The notes beneath the pieces are model-generated. The model did not search any database, was not told where the DNA came from, and saw only the letters and a list, made by a program, of their open reading frames with translations. 64,000 bases of DNA from Hyaloperonospora brassicae (taxonomy: Eukaryota > Oomycota > Peronosporomycetes > Peronosporales > Peronosporaceae): NCBI GenBank assembly GCA_947650285.1, contig CANTFL010001111.1:1-64000 (forward strand), written 5' to 3'. The translations under genes and the position numbers were made by a program. Shown here piece by piece: positions 52,890-64,000 of this stretch. How positions within the stretch are numbered: position 1 is the first letter of the stretch; each line of letters starts with the position of its first letter.

Positions 52890-53710
52890 AACATGATTCT
52901 TGTAATCCAAACTTTCCACTGGCGCCCAGACAAACTCCTGTCGGACGGTATACTACGTTTACATGATTTTTTTCCTTCCTGGCCTTGTGTACCAGTTGAT
53001 AGGTCGGGCTGCACTCTTCCAGGTGGTCTCGAGTCGAATATAACTAAAACGTATTTATGATAATTTGGTGATCGCGTGGAAATTTTTGCGCGATCACAGG
53101 ACGCTTGTAAATTGCGCAATATGAGTCATTCTGATATCTACAAGACAGCCTTGCGTAAAGCAGATGATTGTTTCACTTGACGTTATGACCACTTGAGTCG
53201 TCTCGCGATCTTGCACTCTGCGTCGAATTGTAGTCGTGAAAATTTTAAGATATTAGGCACGCCTGAACAAATTATTTACGAGTGATCTTTTTCATGTCCG
53301 GGATCTTCTCAGCCTTCGGGAGGCCAAACAATCCTACCCGCAAATAGGAAAGCCACTTGTGCACTTAAAAGTAAATTGATTTATCATCAAATATTATTTA
53401 ACCAAATTCTTAGCCTCTGACCAAGCCGATTCCATTTTTGGGGGTAAAGCACAACGCGTCACTTTGTTCCATCGTGATTTAATTTTCCATCATATTCGGA
53501 GGTACACGCCATATTACCGTGGCCTGGTCATACCCACATCGGGCGCGGAGATTACTTCACCAAAATCACATCTTTCAAGATCACATCATTCAAGACGGCG
53601 GCTTCACAATCGCATCATACAAATCGCGGTGTCCAAGATTGCGGTGTTTAGATCGCTAGGCCCAAGATCGCGATGTGTGGCTCACCTCATTGTGTGGCTC
53701 ACGCTTACAT
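52890..53710. repeat. Eroded LTR-like dispersed repeat, copy 2 of 3
   Basis: Shares CTTGTGTACCAGTTGATAGG and TCGGGCTGCACTCTT with 10385-10430, GATCGCGTGGAA with 10478, and GGGAGGCCAAACAATCCT with the copy near 63465. Towards its 3' side (53560-53690) it has short units such as AAGATCACATC and AAGATCGCG, again GATC-based. Confidence 0.5.
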
Positions 53711-56700
53711 TAAAACTAGTACTTATTTGCAGCACGATCTGCGGTCCCACTTCTTGATCCGCTTCACCACACGAGTGATCGAGGAAAAGGACGGTATATA
53801 GATATTAATAAAACGCAAGTTTACGACGAGTAAGAAGCGTAAATTCACGGAGAAATAGAGTAAATTTTTAAGACGCGTCATCACAAAGCAGTACAATGCC
53901 AACATGAGGCAGAATCAGGAAAGAAAGCGCATCGTATGAGACAAGTCCAAGTTAGAATTGCAGCATCCCAGCTCACGGTCAAGCATCTGTAACTGCGTTT
54001 GCATGATAAAGAAGAGCAAAGATATGATTTTTCTGTATATAATATAAAGATTGCGAAATATCAGCGAGGATCGTTTGAGATCGACATACTGACGGAGCGC
54101 AATGCCGAAAACGTCGGTCAAGCAAATCGAGAGGTAAAAGGATAAGTAGTTTAAATTATTTAGAAACAGGATAAGAAGACATAACGAGAGTGTTTGAAGA
54201 CAAAATTCTATGCGACGGTCCCGGCGCAGGATAAACGATCGTTCGCGTCGGTTTCGTGATGCCATTAAATTGACTCAACATGATTTTATTAGCCTTTGGA
54301 CAGAGAAGTATACAATCAGCAAAATTTGAGGATTTCCACGCAGGTTATACAAGGGCTTTATCAATGTAACGTGATGTATGTTAAGAAATGATTCGTGCAA
54401 TAAAATACGTGCTTGTAGAATCGTAGGTGAATATGTTTATAAAATTAAATGACGCACCGATAAAAAAATCATTGATGAAAATAAGCGCAGTAGACGCACG
54501 GCATTACCTCTACTAGCATATAATATCGGTAAAGCACGCAATTGAGAGCCAGATATAGAGATCCGAGAGAGCCTCGTGTTAAAGGCAAGTACAGATATGA
54601 GGCCGGTACTGACAAGTCAATATTACAAAAAGCGCACAGACTACATCATGCCACACTCGAGATCATTTACTGGGCGCATATACACGATAACAACAAGTTC
54701 AGAACGAGTATACTGGTCAGGAAAGACAACAGTCGGACCCGCCTCTATAGAGCAATCAGCAACTACTAGAAAGTGCAATGTGTGTGACGAAGTCGGAAAT
54801 ATCGTAAGATAACGCATGAACAAAGAAGAAGGTTGTAGCTCGACAGCAAAATATGGACCTTTGGCTAATGAGGTAGCGGGAGAGCTCACATATGCCGAAA
54901 AGTATATTCTCTGTCACCAACGCGCATTTGGTGCGCGAATCTACCATGCTGTAGAATGAGTAGGGATTTGACGATCCAATTGGTGTCACTTTACCAGATA
55001 AAAACAATTCGTGCTTTATCTAACGAGAAAATGCGCAAATAAAAGTGCACACAGATGGATAGAGATGCTGGATCTATCTTAAAGACGGTCGATAAACGCA
55101 TCAGCTCTTCATTAACCTTTTTTGGAAAATGCAGATGCTGTAATCGTTTGGACTATGTAAACTTTATAAGTAATGCGTAGTAGTTCGAGGGAAAAGACTG
55201 GCGTTGTATTTGCTCCTACAAAGCAATGGGTTGATAGTTGAACGAGGAGAGCCAACCCATCGACTTCGAAAATGACGCGAAATCGCGATCAGTGCGGGTC
55301 GAGTCGTCGACACCATCTGTCCGAGCATTTAAAAAGCCACATGGACATACTTTTGCCGTACATTCGGATGTAAGAGTAATGATGTAAAAAACTTACAGGG
55401 AACCCATGCAATGACTTCAATATCACCATCCGGATTCTCGATCTGTCTCACATATAAAGGTAAGCAGTCAAGTAAGACGTGCCTAAAACAATATAAGAAA
55501 AAATATTAACGACGGAAGTTTCCGGTGGCGTGATCTGCAGTAATTGTGTAGTTTCAATTATGCCTTCGAATAAAGAAGCAGTGATACATGGAAGCAACTC
55601 GTCGTCGTTATAATATAAAATTACGTTATCGTGTTCGAAGTCAAAACAAATAGTGAAGCACCGAGAATAGTGAGCCCTTAATATAGTACCTTGAGAGGCA
55701 ATTCAATGTGCAGGTGCGCATATTGAGATCCAATGGTAACAAGAATTACCGTTATATGATATTGTTCTACTAGCGACTTGGGATCGGCTTTCAATCAAAG
55801 GAGCTAAATACCTGCTTTGAGCACAAAAGCCGAATAATCTACCGCTTAATCATGGATATGATTCGATGTACAATTAGTAGTCAGGGTTGCCTTCCATGTA
55901 TAGGGGGTAAGCAGCTGAAGATGCTGCCGACACCCTCAATCGGATGCCGATGAGAGACGATTGGGGCGTCAATCGCCACTAGAGTGCTAAAACGAAAGGT
56001 CAATATACAGCTGACGTGACAGTATTCGGGCCATAGTGAAGTTCGTGCCAGGCACCGAATTTAAGTCCATCACAAAGCGCAGCACCGTATAAAATGTCAT
56101 CAGTAATAACTCAAAGACAAAAAAGTACAGTTTTTTTAGTCACCGAGCTACATAGCATGAATTTACACACGATATTTCGCGTAAGCTGGACCTTTGACAG
56201 TAGAGGCGATTCAACAGATCAAGCGAGCATTTAGAGATGAACCGATGTCCAACTCGAGCATGTAGACCGACCGAGGAAAAGGTACTAATAACAGGGGAGT
56301 TGGCACCTTTGCTGAATCCCACGACGATGACGATTCGACGTCAAAAAAGGGTACAGAGTCGACAATCGGAGGAGTCAAAAATTGGCGCGCAAGTGCAATA
56401 ATGTTTCCAACTCAAGTGTAGAGCGTAATATTGAGACGCGACGGGAAGATTGCAAAATTACAAAGTACACGAAGCGGGGGGAACGGATGAAGCTCAAGCT
56501 AGCGCGAGTACTCGTACCCCGCCATTCGTACCATCTACCACATTTTATAAAAGACTGACCCTTAGAGTTGCGATAGCGGCGACGCAGACGCTCGCAATAT
56601 TGGCGTCAGGATGAGGGAAGGAGGTATACACAAATATCGTGTGATCTATTCTGCAAAACAACGCGTTGAACGACGAAAGATAATTTATGGGAGATCACAA

Positions 56701-56896
56701 GTCCAGAGGGATTGCTTCCCATAAGAAGAACGATAAGTTAAAGCATAGGAATTGTGAGAGCAACATACACGTGTTGAGTATCAAACGGAAAAATGTAAAG
56801 TACGACGTACACGGTGCAATTAAGCGATAAAAGGCACAATAGCTGCGGGTAGAGAGAATTAGACATTTAAACACGACTGCGTCTACTTTTGAAGCA

Positions 56897-58122
56897 GTGC
56901 GCGACATAGCTGGCGGAAAGTCGCTGCTGGCCGCATTTCGAATGTGCAAAGTGCGCGCGAGGCACTACGACGCTCTTAGTGCCAACCTATTTAAATGCGT
57001 ACAAAGAAGAAGAAACATATTAAAGGAACGGTCGAATTAATGAATGTAAGCACGAGAGTATGTTTTTAAACATAACAGTTTACAAACGACAACGCTCTCA
57101 TACTTTCCTGTTGCGCACTAGTGATTGTTACAGCTAATGTGCAGTCATCAGATATTATCTACCAAATACGGTGTCTAAAGAAAATGAACTGTCGTAACAC
57201 GTAAACTGTCGCAGCTCATCCGTACGCTTTGGGTCCTGTCGCTGCGTATCAGTTAAAATACAACAAATTATAGATCTATCTACGAGTACCGAGTGGCACG
57301 AAATCGAGTGACGACGAAATGCGCAAGACTGGAGAGAGAGACGTGAGTGACATGTGTCTGCCTCCAGCGAAGCTTTTATACGGCTAAAAAGAAGCAGAAA
57401 GAATTCGGAACTAGCCTCTGTATCGCACGCTAGAAGAAGCAGGGTATACACAAGCAGCAACTGATTCGTGAATGATTGATCTAGATCGGATGAGACAGGG
57501 ATAATTTGATGAATTTGGATAGCTTGTTGGCAGTCTCGACGCGCAATGAACTTATCGACGAATTTGGCAGCGCGATAGACATCATGTACTACAAGTGCCT
57601 TGGTCCTATGAGAAAGCTCCTTGAAACATGCATAATTTCAACAACGCAACCAATTAAATCATCTAATTAGAGTAAATGAGATCAGAATTTTTGCACAAGA
57701 TCCGTGTCGAGAAGGTCAATGTAGTGCAAGCGCCAATAGCTGACATCTCGTCACTGAAGCTAGAAAACGAGGAATTGATGACCCTTACTAAAGGTAAATT
57801 TGGAGCAGCAGAGAAGTTAATTGTGAAAATTTGCGTTATCTCATCATCAATATTCTATAGCTTGCCAAATGCTGTCGATCCGAAGAGGCGTATGCAGTAC
57901 ACAATGCCAGCACCGAAGCTACGCGCCGACAAATGACGACTTTATAGGCGCAGGTTTATATTATCTGACAGGAACATTGGGCGTGATCTGCATATGAAAT
58001 AAGACCTTGCGAGATGCAGAATTAGACGAAAGAGCTACACCGACGCCGAATTATACGCTGCTGACAGCCGCAACATCGACTATATCAGCGGCGCGATTGC
58101 CAAAATGAATGGCATACCAGTA
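56897..58122 (+). pseudogene. Copia RT and RNase H fragments of the third element
   Basis: At 56897-57010 the frame reads GGKSLLAAFRMCKVRARHYD, then ALSANLFK. This matches the RT segment of the first Copia element (GKSILAVARSWGTRARHYDV). At 58033-58122 it reads SYTDAELYAADSRNIDYISG, then MNGIPV, matching the RNase H segment of Copia pol. Everything between is too degraded to read. Confidence 0.75.
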
Positions 58123-58495
58123 GATGACCGGTTTTCAGCACTCTTGACTAGTGAAGTTAAAAATATATATTATTTTAATGGGGAAAAAGAGATGCTCGGT
58201 ATTTTCAATCTGCTGTGTGCGTTGTGGCTATGCGTGAACTATTTATGGCGATGATGATTGACAATGAAGCAGTCATATGGCAAAACGAAAAGAGCGACGT
58301 CGATGAGTCGAAGGCACGTTGACGAAAAGCTTTAATTTGCGTGATTACAGATAAAGAGGGATCGTTCAACTATAATTACTAGAAGCGGAGAAAATCATGA
58401 TAGACTTGATCACGAACCCTTAACCAGCGTCAAGGTTGATACAACTATGAAACAAGATTGGGTACATTTGTAGGTGCAGGTTTAATGGAAGAAGT

Positions 58496-58745
58496 GTTGA
58501 AAGTGTACTAGAGACATGAGTGCACTTGCACTGCACCGGCTCAGTATACAGGGCGGAACGTGGTCAGTCTTAATCAATTATGATCAGTCTGGAGCAGATC
58601 TGCGCAACCACCTATTGAGAGCAGAAATATAAATCTACTTTAGCCTAATCAGGTGATAAGTATTAATTATTGATTATAAAAATAAGCACTTAGCGTGCAG
58701 GTTTTTATTGCGTTAGTCCCTCAGCAACTTTGATTGCCTATTAGT
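58496..58745 (+). repeat. 3' LTR of the third Copia element (approximate)
   Basis: Starts TGTTGAAAGTG after the purine run GGAAGAAG and reads TACTAGAGACATGAGTGCAC. It pairs with 51908-52165. Confidence 0.6.
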
Positions 58746-60920
58746 ACCCAATTAAAATTTGATATAATGGAATGAACGGTAAGCCCAGAAAAGGAACATG
58801 TGATCGGTAACAAGGCCTGGTACATCAAGGATGCAGAGGCGCAGATATGGACACTGGGTTGCTACGTCGAGGGTGACCTAAATATGCAGTTCCAGGTCTC
58901 GGGCATGTGCCGCAGTACTTAAACGACCAAATATCGATTCGAATATGTAGGTGTAGAAAATGACACGAAGAGCAGAAGTAGTATTGTTTGATCGACCTCT
59001 AATAGCTTTTCTTACATTTCGCTACCATCCAATCAATTTTTATCGATACAAAAAATGCGGCTAAACCTATATGCCGACAGTGGTCGGCCAAGATTTCACA
59101 TACTCTCAACATCTTGCATTTATTCTATAAAAAGAATGTCTCTACGCAATTTCACTCGGTAGACAAAGAATCCACGCTTGGCTAAAGGGTCGCCGACTTT
59201 CTAGCAAAGAGAAAAAAAATAATGGTACATTTGTTGAAGGTAGATGATACTCTGCCGTAAAAGCACAACTATGTTTTCGTGTCTATCGTTTGAGTTTGGT
59301 CTACTCTAAGCTGCAATCCATACAGTGCACGAAGCAGAAAAAAGGGACCACTTAGATGACCCTTGTTACCACAAATGGGGTCAAATATACCGGCTAGCAT
59401 GTGGGGCGCTATTTGTTTTAGCGAATCGGGGGGTTGTGCATTGAAAAACTGCTAGGTCATCCGTAACAAGCCGATATTCTATCATCATTTAAAAGCCCAA
59501 CATCATCTCTTCTTGACATTGTACATAAATATGTTCGGATCACGTACGAATAAACGATATTATGATCACGTGCTGAATAAAGCTGAAGTTTACACGCTAT
59601 AACAAATTATTACATCGCCCCAAATATATAAACAATACACCACAAGACATGTAAAATAAAATGTAATCTGATGATGGAGTAAAGCAAAAATGCACTGTTG
59701 ATGTATATTATTCGATTGAATGTACAATTACTTGCGATCATTCACGTACATCCACGTATACCTGTTACATTTTCTCTCTTATTAAATATATCAGAAACAC
59801 ATACCTTGTAATTGTCGAAAGTCGTATCGCAAGAAGGGATAGCATTTAACGCGTAGAAGTTGCTGATGGAGGTAGTGATGTCAGTTTTGATGTGGACATT
59901 CGTTAAGATGCTGCAATTGTAGAATCATTATTGTTATCTGGAGTGGTTGATACAACGCACATAATAGAACAGCTCGGTCCCCTGTTTCAAGTCAAACATG
60001 AGATCCAATGTACTGATTCATTATTGTGCTACACAAATTCATCAAAGCCTGTCTACCTGCAAGAAGATTGAACGATATAACTCGCGTCGTAAAGATCACG
60101 TGTGTCTTGTGTTAAATGTACCGGCCTAGGTACAACTTTCATGTTGTATAACTACATGGTTAAAGGAGACAATACTGATCCGGCGCCTTCCAAATCTTAG
60201 AATATCTCCCAAACGATAATTAGCTACAATACTTTCTCGCACATTATCATAAATAATTAAAATCCAGGCGACCTTTAGCATTTGTATATTCGATCGTATA
60301 GTATTCATCAATGCATCATCACTGTATCTTCTTCTACGTTGATGTGTATCTGCACATTACTGCTATTTGATAGCAACTAATGGGCTCTTATTGCATATTT
60401 CAATTTCTAACCTTGTATTGCTATTGCAAAAATTTCATTTGTTTGATTAAATAGCATACTTTATTCATCTCCTCGATAAATTGTACATCCTAAACCTAGT
60501 TACATTGCTTCTCCGTCGGTATACCATTTCAACATTACAGGCCAAATCATACAGACGATTGAGATGAAAAACTTGCCGATCGTTGAGGTCAAAATTAAGA
60601 GCAACGAAGCAGGCACGACGCTGCGAATGAACAAACAAAACTTTTTTGCGAAGTTTTACTCCACTTCTCTCGCTGCCGCTGTCTCTAGCACTCTCAACCC
60701 GTGACGCAGCATTGTAGGGAAGAGGATGAATTCTTCGGGCATAATTGCTAAACGCATTAGCGCCTAATCATTAGACTCAATCTTTCTATGGCCATAGTTG
60801 TATCACATTCAGGCCACGTCGATTCGAATATTACAGTATAAGCTAAGTAGAAAAGCGGCTGTAACATAGACATGTCAATTCGATAAGAAATCCTCCGTTG
60901 TCTAATGCATGATGATGAGC
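58746..60920. other. AT-rich gene-free stretch
   Basis: No gene or element recognised; open frames do not exceed about 61 codons. Probably decayed repeat. Confidence 0.5.
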
Positions 60921-60929
60921 CCTTCATCC

Positions 60930-61452
60930 ATCTAAACTACTGCTGCTGCTGCCATTGCTACGGTCGTTGATGCTGATACTAATTCTGTCGTTGCTGACAA
61001 TCAGTCAACGTTTCAAGTTGATGCTAGCCCTATCCTGCCACCACTAATTTCACACGGATCTGTGAAGAATCTCCACCGGTCGGGCTTTTGCCAGTCAAAA
61101 GACGTCTGTAGAGGCTTTAAAGCAGTACGCCGTACGCCAAGGCTTTGCTATTAGTGTATCCAGCAGCTGTTCGATTGGTCTCAAGCGCAGTTTTGTCACA
61201 TGTTCACAGGAAAAACATTATAAGAGATCCCACAGTCGACACGCTTTAATGCGAGGTCGCGGAACAAAAAAGTTCTGCTGTTCATACGAGCTCATGATCA
61301 TGTATGAAAAGCACGCCCCCGAAAAAAATGATGGTCAACGTTTTTGGTGGACAACTGATACACCGGCCACTATCGTTGTATCCGCAAGACCATGCTCTCA
61401 GCGCTACCAGCGGCGCGACGTGCGACGAGAGAAATTGACGATGTCAATTTAA
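60930..61452 (+). pseudogene. FAR1/Mutator-type transposase N-terminal fragment
   Basis: In one frame an Ala-rich start (about 60945 on) leads to LPPLISHGSVKN. After a one-base shift near 61080 another frame reads RAFASQKTSVEALKQYAVRQ, GFAISVSSSCSIGLKRSF, TKKFCCSYELMIMYEK and GQRFWWT. This is the pattern of the FAR1 (WRKY-GCM1-like) zinc domain: F-x-S...A...YA...GF, then a Cys, a basic stretch, a second Cys cluster and a WxV/WWT strand. The domain is used by MULE transposases and by the plant FAR1 factors derived from them. The MULE catalytic domain is not present downstream. Confidence 0.55.
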
Positions 61453-61589
61453 AGGTCGTACATATACATAAAGATGGAGAGGCTCCACGGGTATGTGTGC
61501 GTGTTTAAATCATAAACAGCAGGTCGTCATCTGTTTTTTGTCTGTATGTATTTATTATAGGCTGTTGGTAACCAAATTAAGGAGGCGGA

Positions 61590-61756
61590 TGTCCTTATTA
61601 ATACCAAAAGTGTCCACAATATCGTTTGATGTGTCGACCTCTACAGTTCTACTTGATGACCAACGGAATCGCCAATTTCATGTAGAGAAACTACTGAAGC
61701 GACGCCTTCGCAGCGGGCGAGAACCAGTAACTGGTGAATCGGCGTGGATACCATGA
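61590..61756 (+). pseudogene. Possible chromodomain relic of a Gypsy element
   Basis: The frame contains LLDDQRNRQFHVEKLLKRRL, close to the RFLVERIL strand that opens the chromodomain of the Gypsy element in this window. It breaks off after GESAWIP. The rest of pol is not seen, so this may be coincidence. Confidence 0.3.
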
Positions 61757-62829
61757 GTCATCAAACGCGTGGAAATACATACTCCCGCTGCGCTGAAACA
61801 TGTCCCTTTACTGTTGACGATTTTAGCGTCGCTTTCGGGGTAGCTTTGAGACAATATACGCTTCCCACCAGTAGTGTCTATGGGAAAGCGGGTTGCTGAG
61901 CAACTCACGGACACAAGTCCGCGGCTACCGGCGTATCCGAAGTGTAGCGCGAATGCGTACGCCGTTCACCTCTGGCCTTGAGCTATGCGTATTTATACCG
62001 ATGCTTTCGTTCTGTAAGAACATCGGCCACGCTGGAAATTTGCTTGTAGAGCCACCTTTTACTGAGGTGACGACTTCTATAGACCCAGTATATGAAGTAG
62101 CAGTTTTCCTCCTCAGACATATCGCCTGAAAACAGGAGTATGGGCACGCTTTTGGTAGTTGGAACCGGTGCGCAACGTGCTTGACTTATAAGGTGAGCTT
62201 TATATTGACTATCGTGTGTTCAAATAAGGCTCGAGATACCTCTCATGTAGTTCCTGACGAGATGCAATGTCCTCAGGGTAAGTAGACTTTAGGCTGATGG
62301 CCCACCCCGGCAAAATCGACCAATTGTATGACTGAGCCGTTCTTCAGCTCAAGTAGAGTGAGCACATAGCTGCAATGGCTTTGAGTGGTTTGACGAAGTG
62401 CGAACGGCGCAAAGCACTATTTATCCTGCTGGATATTTAGCTGTGTTTGCCTAGTGATGCGGTAGATGATAATAGTATTTTTCGCATATGATGAATGATG
62501 CTGCGCCGATGGCGCGTTAGCTTTGCCACGCTTTGAATATGAATTATGAGCCGAAGAAGGTCTTGCCTCATCTATTGGTGGATTGAACGCTGTCCCTCCT
62601 TCACCATGGACACTGATATCGCTACCATAGCCAACCTCCTTATCAAAATAAAGATAGGAAGAATAAGTCGGAGACTCGTTATGTAACGACGCCATAATGT
62701 TTAGTGCTTTGTACAACCTGGAAAATAAGCGTACTTGTGGCGAAGTCGATCTCACAAAATTACTTTAGTGAGTGTCGATATTCCACTTGCCCAGACTTGC
62801 CGACTCACGGAGGGGGTACTCCGATCCGT
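61757..62829. other. Gene-free stretch
   Basis: No gene called. A 112-codon frame (62417-62755, minus) contains DEARPSSAHNSYSKRGKANA, which looks protein-like and Gag-like, but no motif settles it. Confidence 0.4.
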
Positions 62830-63560
62830 GCCTTGCTGTATAACCTTGTGCTCACCTTGTGTACCCGCCGGTTGGTCTGGCTTGAGCTCTTCGTAATGGC
62901 TTTGGGAGATGTCGATCTCGCTGAGGGTTTGGGGTTGAGCGTTCGCTTCCGGTTCGGAAATCTTCACACCACGAACGGGGTTCTGCAATCCTGATCGTGA
63001 GTATCGGCGATCTCTATTTGGAGATGTCGCGATCTCGATCTTGAATCACGCCGATCTCGATTCGTCTTCGGGATAGGGGTCCTTGCTGTGCGGAAATCTT
63101 CACTCAGCAAATAGTAGTGTTGCGTCGATCTTGCGTTGGGATCGGTCCGATCTGGTCTTGGGATCGGCCGATCTTGCCGGAAGTGCGCAATGTGGGTGGA
63201 TCAATTGCTTGTTTCGCCAAAATGAAACGTGCCGATCTGCCCTGTAGATCGCTTCGGTCTTGCTCGGTCTTGTCTTGAACTCCTTGTCCAGATCTTTTGA
63301 CCGCTTGATCCGCCTCGCGATCTTGTAACCAAAATCCTTTTCCTTTACCGTTGTTTGCTGCTACCCTAGCAGTTTGAGTTGAGTTGAGTTACCTTATCCC
63401 CACCTTGGCCAAACAATCCAAGGTGAGTACACGAAACCACGGCGCGTGCAACGTCTCTTGATCGACGGGAGGCCAAATATCCTGCCCGGAAGAGAAGTCT
63501 GCGACGTGCTTTATATGTAAAAACGGTAACTGTTTTATTATCCAACCAAATATAATAGCC
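62830..63560. repeat. Eroded LTR-like dispersed repeat, copy 3 of 3
   Basis: Contains CTTGTGTACCCGCCGGTTGG and CTCGCGATCTTGTAACC, and further on GGGAGGCCAAATATCCTGCC, in the same order as copy 2. The middle (62990-63310) is dense in GATCT words (CGATCTCGATCTTG, GGATCGGTCCGATCTGG), a short-period repeat seen also in copies 1 and 2. Confidence 0.55.
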
Positions 63561-64000
63561 ATCCTATCCTTAAGCCTATTCCAAACTGTAGGTCACTTTC
63601 CAAACCGATATCACCTTTAAGCTTGACCGCCCCCTTGAACACGTGTCGAAATCTCGTGACCTGTGCTCCAAAGATAGCGCCAATACTCCCGATATCGTAC
63701 CTAGACACCAAAAAGGGAGCAAATTCCAAATGCGGTACCTAATACCCATTTTGGTACCGAAAAGTCCAAAAAAGTATCCAAATGCCGAATGTGTCTAAAT
63801 CCATTTTGCGACGTCAATTCGACCGGCTTCCACTGGCTCTTTCGGTCCAAACTTTTGCGACATCACTCATGGACCTTCAACAAGCATGTATATCACAATA
63901 TAATAGCTCCATCATCGATATATCCATAATCAGCAGGGAACATGACCGATCTGATGCCCAATTCGAGATCGTTGAGGATCGACACAGTGCGATCCGGCCC
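63561..64000. other. Gene-free end of the window
   Basis: No gene seen. It may still belong to the LTR-like repeat before it, since AACCAAATATAATAGCC resembles AACCAAATTCTTAGCC at about 53400. Confidence 0.4.

Larger units (their letters stand above)
51908..58745 (+). mobile_element. Third Copia element, strongly decayed
   Basis: A diverged direct repeat (51908 to about 52165, and 58496 to about 58745) encloses 6.3 kb containing Copia pol motifs on the plus strand. Both copies share GATGAGTGCACTTGCACTAC-like sequence close to their start and a GCGT...TTTCTATTGCGT-like block near their end. A purine run (GGAAGAAG) abuts the right copy, as a polypurine tract should. Gag and integrase are not readable. 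Ends are approximate and no target duplication is evident. Another LTR-like repeat appears to be inserted at about 52.9-53.7 kb. Confidence 0.7.

Overview
The window looks like a piece of nuclear genome from an oomycete, most likely a Peronosporales species (Phytophthora or a downy mildew). The reasons are compact genes with introns of about 45-170 bp, GT-AG splice sites, a thioesterase promoter resembling the oomycete initiator plus flanking-promoter-region signal, a protein made of tandem helicase-associated repeats (a family expanded in oomycetes), and large decayed Ty1/Copia and Ty3/Gypsy elements. I could not test the species by any search.

Layout. 1-19.4 kb is AT-rich and gene-free. It holds one Copia element with matching LTRs and a perfect 5-bp target duplication (1838-7338, minus strand), an eroded LTR-like repeat near 10.3-11.1 kb and a badly decayed Copia pol (15.9-17.4 kb, plus). 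19434-27406 is a Ty3/Gypsy chromovirus on the minus strand. Its two LTRs are nearly identical and it has a perfect target duplication. 28.1-48.1 kb is a GC-richer island of seven or eight cellular genes: a THEM6-like thioesterase, an sn-1 diacylglycerol lipase, a myotubularin-type phosphatase, OGG1, an mRNA cap (guanine-N7) methyltransferase, a WW-domain protein that may be its N-terminal half, TRAPPC10, and a helicase-associated-repeat protein. A ubiquitin relic lies in the intergenic space. 48.1-64 kb is again AT-rich and repeat-derived: a decayed Copia (about 51.9-58.75 kb, plus) with another LTR-like repeat inside it, a FAR1/Mutator-type transposase fragment near 61 kb, and a third LTR-like repeat at the end.

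The most unusual object is the Gypsy element. Its whole length, LTRs included, is packed with short perfect inverted repeats (stems of 6-11 bp, loops of 2-12 nt) about every 30-40 bases. It also carries, antisense to pol, an open frame of about 530 codons at its 3' end, with an acidic Ser-rich N-terminus, a Cys cluster and a C-terminal coiled coil. The last part of this frame overlaps the chromodomain coding sequence on the other strand. The gag-pol junction has a textbook minus-one frameshift layout. All frames are now broken by stops and frameshifts, so this copy is dead.

The cellular genes look like ordinary housekeeping genes and do not form one pathway. Two act on phosphoinositide or diacylglycerol lipids, one on DNA repair, one on mRNA capping, one on Golgi traffic.
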